A stretch of 64,000 nt of DNA, from assembly GCA_037952775.1 (NCBI GenBank), contig JBANAY010000003.1, forward strand, positions 6,200,001 to 6,264,000, given 5' to 3'. How positions within the stretch are numbered: the stretch's first letter is position 1; each line of letters opens with the position of its first letter. The position numbers were made by a program, and so were the translations under genes. The notes below the pieces were generated by a model. That model was not told where the DNA came from and did not search any database. It worked only from the letters and a program-made list of their open reading frames with translations. This DNA comes from Clonostachys chloroleuca (lineage: Eukaryota; Ascomycota; Sordariomycetes; Hypocreales; Bionectriaceae). This document shows positions 58,118 to 64,000 of the stretch, piece after piece.

Positions 58118-59414
58118 TTTGAAAGTAGCGAGTGACTGTAGATCAACTACAATGAATGAATGTATTGATGAAAAGAGTGTGGGAAAAGGGTTCTAGGCTC
58201 AAGGAAGGTGAGAGAATGAGGGATGGCGATTAATGTGGGAACGGGGAACTTCTCAGCTATATGGTATTGAGATAAACCCGCTATGCTCCATCTAGACTAT
58301 GTATAGATATCAGATGATTTCGACAGGGCATAATTTTGCTTACGAGCTGTTTGAAACCCTGGGCTGATCATGTTGAAACACTCGGCATTGATGGTGTCGG
58401 ATGCAGGGGGAAAGTGTGGAGATATTGGACGTCTTCAGCTCAACCCGGCGCTTGGCTTTTTCTTTTATGTATGAAGCGAGTGTAGATGATTCTTTGCTGC
58501 CGACTAGAAGCTAAATATGATATTTTATCGACTGTTTGTATTTTCGAGAGCCAGCTGCACTCCTACAATCATTTATAGGGCCTGACTGACCGCTTGAACA
58601 TTACATGAAGCACATGGTTAAATCACTGACGCACAAAAGAGACCGAAATACTAGACTATGTATGACACCCACAAGTTGAATTTACGTCTAGGAGTCCGGC
58701 ATCATCATAATACATTAGAAAGCGAGCTGTGGCAATTGCTTTACGCTTGCATCTTCTCTGCTGGCGGGAAGCCTTCGGGGGCTTGAGAGGCGCTCTCACT
58801 GGATTTTAATTTTGACTAAAGATTCAGTCAGCCTAGACAATCAAAGATCTTGCTTGGCAGTCAAGGCCCCGCTAGAATCCTTTGGGCATCACACTTGCTG
58901 TGCCTCAACTGACAATGGTTAGCCAACCTGGCACCACTATGACCCTGTAGGAGAAATCTCGCCGTGATGCAAGACACCAATAATAATGATCTAAGTTGGA
59001 TCGACATAGATTCATCGTTCCCTGCAACAATTCCCCGTTTTGTTCAGCATGGCACAGCCCTTTCCATCGGCTGCTTTACGTACCAAAGAAGTCAGCGTCG
59101 GTAAACGATCTCATATCTTATGGTTAATGCCTTTCTTCGTAGCTTCGGATGTACTTCACTGATTCATGATACATCTCAAAGGTGCCTTACGATTTCTGGA
59201 ATCTTGAGATGGCCGTACGTTCTAGGCCTGAGCGTTTCATTTTGCAGGAGAATGGCGCGTCTTAAAAAGTATCGGCGCCATACCGCCTGCCCATCCGTCA
59301 CACAATAAATGGCAAAAAGAATAAATTTGAAATCTAAGAGGAACTTTCTGATCTATCGATCGTTGAAATTCGTTAGCAGTTCTATGATACCGAGGCGCTG
59401 ACTTCTTCCATTCT
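58118..59414. other. Intergenic region of about 1.3 kb
   Basis: No supported gene. It holds the promoter of the AA14-like gene and the 3' flank of the oxidoreductase. Confidence 0.55.
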
Positions 59415-60564
59415 CTAGAGCAATGCTGTCTCTCGCCTAATGGCTCCCTCCCTCGTGAAAACGATTTTGTTGCCGGTTCTCAGGCTCTCCTGCAATGCAG
59501 TGGCAATTTCAAGAGACCGCAAGGATGACCCCAGAGGTATGGGCATGGGCTTGTCGTCTAGGAGCGCATCCACCCAGGCTTTCGCCTCTTCCACAAATGC
59601 TGGTGCATAACGATCGTACCAACCAGGTGTGGGCTGGACCTTTACGAAGCCCTCCCCATCACAGAGCTCGACGGCGTTCTTTCTCGGGACCATATTGATG
59701 GATATTTTCCCAGCCGTCCCAAAAATCTCAGTGGCATTGTCATAGCCATGCGCTGCGGTTCTTGAGTTGTAAAAATAGGCGATCTTGCCGTCCCAGAACT
59801 CGCAAATCCCGACAGCGTTGTCGGCGTCTCCCTCTTCCGCTCTCTTGGTATGGACTGCCGCGACTCCTGCTGCAGAGACGGACTTGGGCTTGGGATCTTC
59901 TCCGAAAAAGAGAAGCGCAAGGTCAATATCATGAATAATGCTGTCAACAAAAATACCACCAGAAGCTTCTAAGTATTGCTGGTAGGATGGGCTTGTGTCT
60001 AACTTCTCGCAGCCTTGAGATCTAATAATAATAGGGCGACCGATTGCACCGGCTTTGACCTTTTCAAGTGCGTCTTGATAGTTCTGGTCAAAACGACGTA
60101 CGAATCCAACCATCAACTTTGCTCGGGGGTTGGCCTCGGTTCTTTTGACGAGTTGAACAAGCTATTCGAAGAGTATAAGTAGAGGGCTAAGAGTGGGTTC
60201 CCGATTTACCTACCTCTTCGACGGTTTTGCACACTGGCTTTTCGCAGAGTACGTGGATGTTTCGGTCAAGGGCCGCTGTCGTGTGTCTGGCGTGCAATTC
60301 AGTGCTAGAAGCGACGATGACTGCATCCAAACCAGGCGTGTCTATGAGCTCCTCGAAAGCAGCAACCACACGGACATTATAAGGCTTCAGGTACTTGTTG
60401 CCCCACGCCAGATCAGCTCCAGCTGGTGAGCAGGCGCAGAGGAGTGTGGCCCGTGGTACTGAATGCAGAATGTTCAACGCATGCTTCTGGCCCATCCTGC
60501 CAATTCCAACGACTCCGACGTTTAGCTTTCTTTGCATGGCTCGATCTTTGTTGTCGCTCGACAT
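59415..60564 (-). CDS. Gfo/Idh/MocA-family oxidoreductase (myo-inositol 2-dehydrogenase-like)
   Basis: NAD(P)-dependent dehydrogenase, about 365 residues, from two inferred exons, 60214-60564 and 59415-60161, with a 52-base phase-0 intron (GTAGGT to TAG). The ATG at 60564 starts MSSDNKDRAMQRKLNVGVVG. The Rossmann motif is VGVVGIGRMGQKHALN near residue 17. Next is IVASSTELHARHTTAAL, and the conserved HVLCEKPVCKTVEE supplies the catalytic Lys. The C-terminal half has GIFVDSIIHDIDLALLFFGEDP, whose Asp and His residues line the sugar site in inositol 2-dehydrogenases. The substrate is probably a cyclitol or sugar. Upstream, at 60763-60777 and 60832-60847, are inverted repeats with CGG ends of the type Zn2Cys6 factors bind. 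Confidence 0.9.
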
Positions 60565-62182
60565 GGTGAAAGCGCGATGAAGGACGAGCAGAAGAGGACT
60601 TGCAAGGCGGCAATTAGCAAGAAAGAATGAACGTTTGGACCTAAGTTAATTAATCTAGCTTTGGAGCTTGAATATCTGTTTTAAAAGACAAGCGTTGTGA
60701 TCCAGTATTTAGAGCAGCTTTTAAATGAATTACGATTTAAAACATCAGATGGCTTTCCCCGCCGGATTACGAATCCGCGGATGGTGATCTTATATCCGGC
60801 ACAGTTCAAGTCTGGTCCTAACTTCCTGGATCGGGAATGAAATCCCGACCTTCTCCGCTGGGTTTAGTGGTTTCTCATGCGGGGAAGCGGCCTATTTCCA
60901 TTGAGTTACGTGTTTGCTACGACTATATAATCCGTCAATTTCAATGGGCCAAGCTGCTCCTCTACAAGCCGGTTAACCTCTGCCTCTATGTTTCTTCCGT
61001 CACGCCCTTGGGAATCATCACTTGCGTCGACAGGCAACCTACGATTAATTTTACATGGGACATTCTTCTGGTGCTTGCATAACAGAGATGAGTTGACGAT
61101 CAAAGTGAGTTCTAGCTAATAACAAATAGGAAAATACCCACATGAGAATATGGAAGAAGATGAAATGACAGTTGCTACGAATATTAAGGGATAGATTTAT
61201 CATTTTCTTCCTGCAGTTGCAATTGCGTTTGAATCATTTTCTGTGATGGTATTGGGCGACAGGGTTGACGAGCAAGAGTTTAGCTACTGTAGTCAAGGAC
61301 AGCATCTTGACTTACAAAGCGCGGTGAAGGTAAACCATTAGACTATCATGATCAGTTTGACTTGCCAACGCGGAGCAAGAGGAGCTTGGAATAGTATCAA
61401 TGCTGCGTAGGAGTCACTTTGATGATAATTATTAACATCCTTCATGATGGAGGACTTCAGATATGTCTACTGATGCTGATTTGGTAGCTTTCACATCAGC
61501 ACATGAATCTTTGTTTGCAACTTGTACGATAGTGAATATTATTATATTAAGAGAGCCCTTTCATGTGATCTCATCTCGTGATACTTTAGCTACAGATCCT
61601 AGAGTTCTACGTTTGTTGGTATGTGTGTTTTCCCACTCTCAAAGGCTTTTCCGTTCCCACATGTTGCCTATCTTATCTAAGAAGTAATCTATGATGTACT
61701 TAACCCTGATTGAATCTATGGTTTAATATGTTGCCCACAGAATTACGAGAGGCATATTACTCAGGCCTTTAGGTTCGGCCCAACGCTATTCAAAGTCCAC
61801 GATGGCGGCAAGCGGTGAAGAAAAAGTAACGCACAATTCACAACAAGAACATCTACTACAAGTAGTGTTTCTACAGTGGGTAAGATTGGAGAGTCATCAA
61901 AACGTTGGAATGTGAGCAGTGTTCCACCCATTGTCCAAGTAGCAGAGGAATATTCATAGCCCTTGGTTTGGAACAGGCTGGTTGTCAGTCTGCATGTAGA
62001 TCTAAACATCCCTTCCTGGCTTGTTCACGTTAAAGAGTGATCATTGTCTGAGATCATTTACACATCGCACATTCAGATTGGACAGATGAGCAAAAAGTGT
62101 TTCCATACACACTATTTTTGAAAGCTGTGAAAAAAAGTAACGCAATAATACATGGTCCATGCCATACAACATATGGCCCCAT
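60565..62182. other. Intergenic region of about 1.6 kb
   Basis: No supported gene; frames are short and AT-rich. It contains two CGG-type inverted repeats near the oxidoreductase promoter and the 3' flank of the repetitive-protein gene. Confidence 0.55.
60763..60847. promoter_or_regulatory. CGG inverted repeats upstream of the oxidoreductase gene
   Basis: CGGATT-ACG-AATCCG at 60763-60777 and CGGGA-ATGAAA-TCCCG at 60832-60847, about 200 to 280 bases before the start at 60564. Inverted CGG triplets with a fixed spacer are the classic target of Zn2Cys6 dimers; binding is inferred. Confidence 0.4.
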
Positions 62183-64000
62183 TTAAGAGGCAGCAGCATC
62201 TTCTGAGACATCGGCCACTGCGACAACTGGTGCCTTGTGCTCAATGCCACCTACAACAATTTGTTCCTTGGGGTTGATCTCGTTCACTGGCACAACGACT
62301 GTTTCTTCCACCGCAATTACACTTTCCACCTTGGGTTCTGTTTCTTCCGCAGCAGGGACTTCTGCGACAGGGGCTTCTGTAGCAGGGGCTGGAGTTTCAG
62401 CAGCAGTCTCGACCCCGTTGACAGTCTTTTCCACCTCCTTGGCAGTGTCATCTGCCACTCCCACCTTTTCGTCAGCAACTGGCGCTGCAGCGATGGAAGG
62501 CTCAGGGGCCGGCGCCTCCACGGTGCTGGTTACTTCCACGGGCTGAGGAACCTCGACAGTCTCTGTAGCTTTTTCAGGTTGGTGAGCTTCTGTCTGGATG
62601 GTCTCTACCACAACAGGTGGTTCATCGGGCTTGGAAGTATCCTCTACCTTGGTGGCCTTCTCAGGCTTGGAGTCCTCCTCAACCTTGCTAACCTCTTCAG
62701 GTTTGTCATCCTCTGCTACGACTTCCGTCTTGGAGCCTTCGACCTTGATGTCTTCTACAGGCTTGGACTCTTCTTCAGGCTTGATTTCCTCAGATTTGGA
62801 TGTCTCTTCAAGCTTGATGTCCTCCTCGACCTTGGCGGTGCCGTTCGACTTGACCTCAACCTGGACCTCCTCTGCAGGCTTGTCTTCTGCTGTGGTCTCT
62901 TCAGGCTTGGCTGCCTCCTCGGGCTTTACTGCCTCCTGAATCTCTGGCTGCGCTGCAGCTTGTGCTGTTCTGTCATCCAGCTTCTCTCCAGCCGCGACCT
63001 CTGTGAGCTTGACTTCTTCCACAGGCTGGGCCGTCTCCTCTGCAGGCTTGACCTCCTCTGCAGGCTTCGGCGTCTCCTCTGTTGTGGTTTCCTCAGGCTT
63101 GGATGTCTCTTCAGGTTTTACCTCATCCTGAATCTCTGGCTGCGCTGCAGCCTGTGCTGTTGTGCCATCTGGCTTTTCCTCATCCTTGACTTCTGCGAGC
63201 TTGACCTCTTCCACAGGTTTGGTCTCTTCTTCAGGCTTGGTCTCCTCTGCTGTGGTCTCAGGCTTGGAAGTCTCTTCAGGCTTTACCTCCTCCTGCACCT
63301 CTGGCTGCGCTGCAGCCTGTGCTGTTGTATCATATGGTTTCTCTTCAGCCTTGAACTCTTCCGCTGGCTTGGTCTCTTCAGCCTTGAGCACCTCCTCTGC
63401 TGCTGGAGCCTCAGAAACTTCAACCTTAGGGGCCTCCTCAGACTGAGACACCTCTTCTAACTTGGGTTCTTCTTTTGTGTCGGAAGTCCCTTCAGGCTTT
63501 GAAACCTCCTCTGACTTGACTTCCTCCTCAGCCTTCCGGGTCTCTTCTATCACAGCTTGTTCGGCAGCAACTTCCTTCGTTTCAGGAATTTCTTGAGTCT
63601 CCACAGCAGCCGACTCTGTCTCTGTCGGCTTGACTTCACTTGCAGTCTCTTCTGAACCCTTGATATCCTCTGTAGCCACCGGCTCGGGCTCAGGTGCTGG
63701 CTCCTCCTTCTTTTCACTCACTTCCGGGGTAGGCTCGACCTCCTCGGTGGCCGTCTCCTCAGCTGCAGGAGCTTCAGGGGCTGGAGTCTCGGCTGGAGTT
63801 TCCTCTGCTTCTGGCACAGCCTCCTTCTCAGGTGCTGCTACCTCTGGAACCTCAGCAGCTGGTTGCTCAGAAGTCACTTCGACGGCCGGTGTCGCTTCTG
63901 GGGTCTCGGCGGCGACTGAATTGCCAGCCTCTGCCGCCTCGGGAGCAGGCTTGACCTCCTCTTCGCTGCTCTTCTCAGGAACAGGGACTTCGTCGACAGC
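62183..64000 (-). CDS. Glu/Pro/Lys/Thr-rich repetitive protein, 5' end outside the window
   Basis: The frame is open from the right window edge to a stop at 62183 (about 605 residues seen), so the start is missing. The sequence is low-complexity, dominated by EE, KPEE, PVEEV and TAE motifs, with almost no aromatic residues: an intrinsically disordered, highly acidic protein. Diverged repeats share TTAQAAAQPE followed by EVKPEETSKPE; three copies start near 63340, 63170 and 62980 on the minus strand. The spacing is 55 and 65 residues, so copy length varies. The last 120 residues change to Val/Ala/Glu-rich sequence (EEIVV and VPVNEINPKEQIVVGG types). No domain is recognised in the visible part. 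It might be a structural or organelle-linked protein; I cannot assign a function. Confidence 0.85.
   Translation of the reverse strand, partial: AVDEVPVPEKSSEEEVKPAPEAAEAGNSVAAETPEATPAVEVTSEQPAAEVPEVAAPEKEAVPEAEETPAETPAPEAPAAEETATEEVEPTPEVSEKKEEPAPEPEPVATEDIKGSEETASEVKPTETESAAVETQEIPETKEVAAEQAVIEETRKAEEEVKSEEVSKPEGTSDTKEEPKLEEVSQSEEAPKVEVSEAPAAEEVLKAEETKPAEEFKAEEKPYDTTAQAAAQPEVQEEVKPEETSKPETTAEETKPEEETKPVEEVKLAEVKDEEKPDGTTAQAAAQPEIQDEVKPEETSKPEETTTEETPKPAEEVKPAEETAQPVEEVKLTEVAAGEKLDDRTAQAAAQPEIQEAVKPEEAAKPEETTAEDKPAEEVQVEVKSNGTAKVEEDIKLEETSKSEEIKPEEESKPVEDIKVEGSKTEVVAEDDKPEEVSKVEEDSKPEKATKVEDTSKPDEPPVVVETIQTEAHQPEKATETVEVPQPVEVTSTVEAPAPEPSIAAAPVADEKVGVADDTAKEVEKTVNGVETAAETPAPATEAPVAEVPAAEETEPKVESVIAVEETVVVPVNEINPKEQIVVGGIEHKAPVVAVADVSEDAAAS
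62940..63330 (-). repeat. Diverged repeat copies in the acidic protein gene
   Basis: Three copies of a unit marked by CTGGCTGCGCTGCAG (coding QAAAQPE on the other strand), near 62945, 63137 and 63302. The spacings of about 192 and 165 bases keep the frame. Confidence 0.8.

Noticed and set aside
62237..63460. 407-codon Leu/Cys-rich frame on the + strand
   Set aside because: Shadow of the repetitive acidic gene on the minus strand; its repeats mirror that gene exactly.
1..64000. CRISPR arrays, rRNA, tRNA genes and operons
   Set aside because: The window is eukaryotic and I found no repeat-spacer pattern or cloverleaf that I could support without a search tool.

Overview
The window is chromosomal DNA from a filamentous ascomycete (Pezizomycotina). 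Genes are split by short GT-AG introns of about 50 to 105 bases. The gene families are typical of that group: two Zn2Cys6 regulators, an RTA1 protein, an NRPS-like reductase, cellobiose dehydrogenase with CBM1, GPI-type surface proteins, and F-box and ankyrin proteins. Several secreted or plant-facing functions suggest a plant-associated or plant-degrading lifestyle, but the species cannot be named from sequence alone. I found no tRNA, rRNA, CRISPR array or intact transposon.

Layout. 0.6-7.3 kb: a short-chain dehydrogenase, the ribosome-biogenesis helicase Mak5, and an eight-exon DNA-repair nuclease of the SNM1/Artemis family. 9.3-14.6 kb: an eight-exon cellobiose dehydrogenase facing a multi-pass membrane protein. 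17-22.5 kb: an NRPS-like adenylation-thiolation-reductase gene, a small uncharacterised protein and an RTA1 membrane protein. 24.8-34.3 kb: an unrecognised two-exon gene, two decayed genes (a GPI-type protein and an ankyrin/ZZ protein), a large intact ankyrin protein and a Zn2Cys6 regulator. 35.6-41.1 kb: a GPI-like protein, an F-box-like protein and a secreted HELGH metallopeptidase with a beta-helix tail. 42.2-49.6 kb: a second Zn2Cys6 regulator divergent from a peroxiredoxin-like gene, an M14-type carboxypeptidase and a five-exon GNAT acetyltransferase preceded by a 26-base G run. 51.8-60.6 kb: a broken SHFW-motif gene, a BAHD-type acyltransferase, a fused isopentenyltransferase-LOG gene, a secreted protein resembling AA14 LPMOs, and a Gfo/Idh/MocA oxidoreductase. 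62.2-64 kb: a very repetitive Glu/Pro/Lys/Thr-rich protein cut by the window end.

The most interesting locus is 53.4-56.5 kb. One gene joins the two steps of de novo cytokinin synthesis (isopentenyl transfer and LOG activation), and a BAHD-type acyltransferase lies 245 bases downstream on the same strand. No P450 is visible, although IPT-LOG loci described in other fungi usually include one. The IPT P-loop carries Asp where Gly is expected. CDH and the AA14-like protein, 45 kb apart, could cooperate in oxidative plant-wall attack.

A quality caution: six gene models are interrupted by exactly one inserted or missing base, five of them in homopolymer runs. Either the assembly has run-length errors or several genes are recent pseudogenes.
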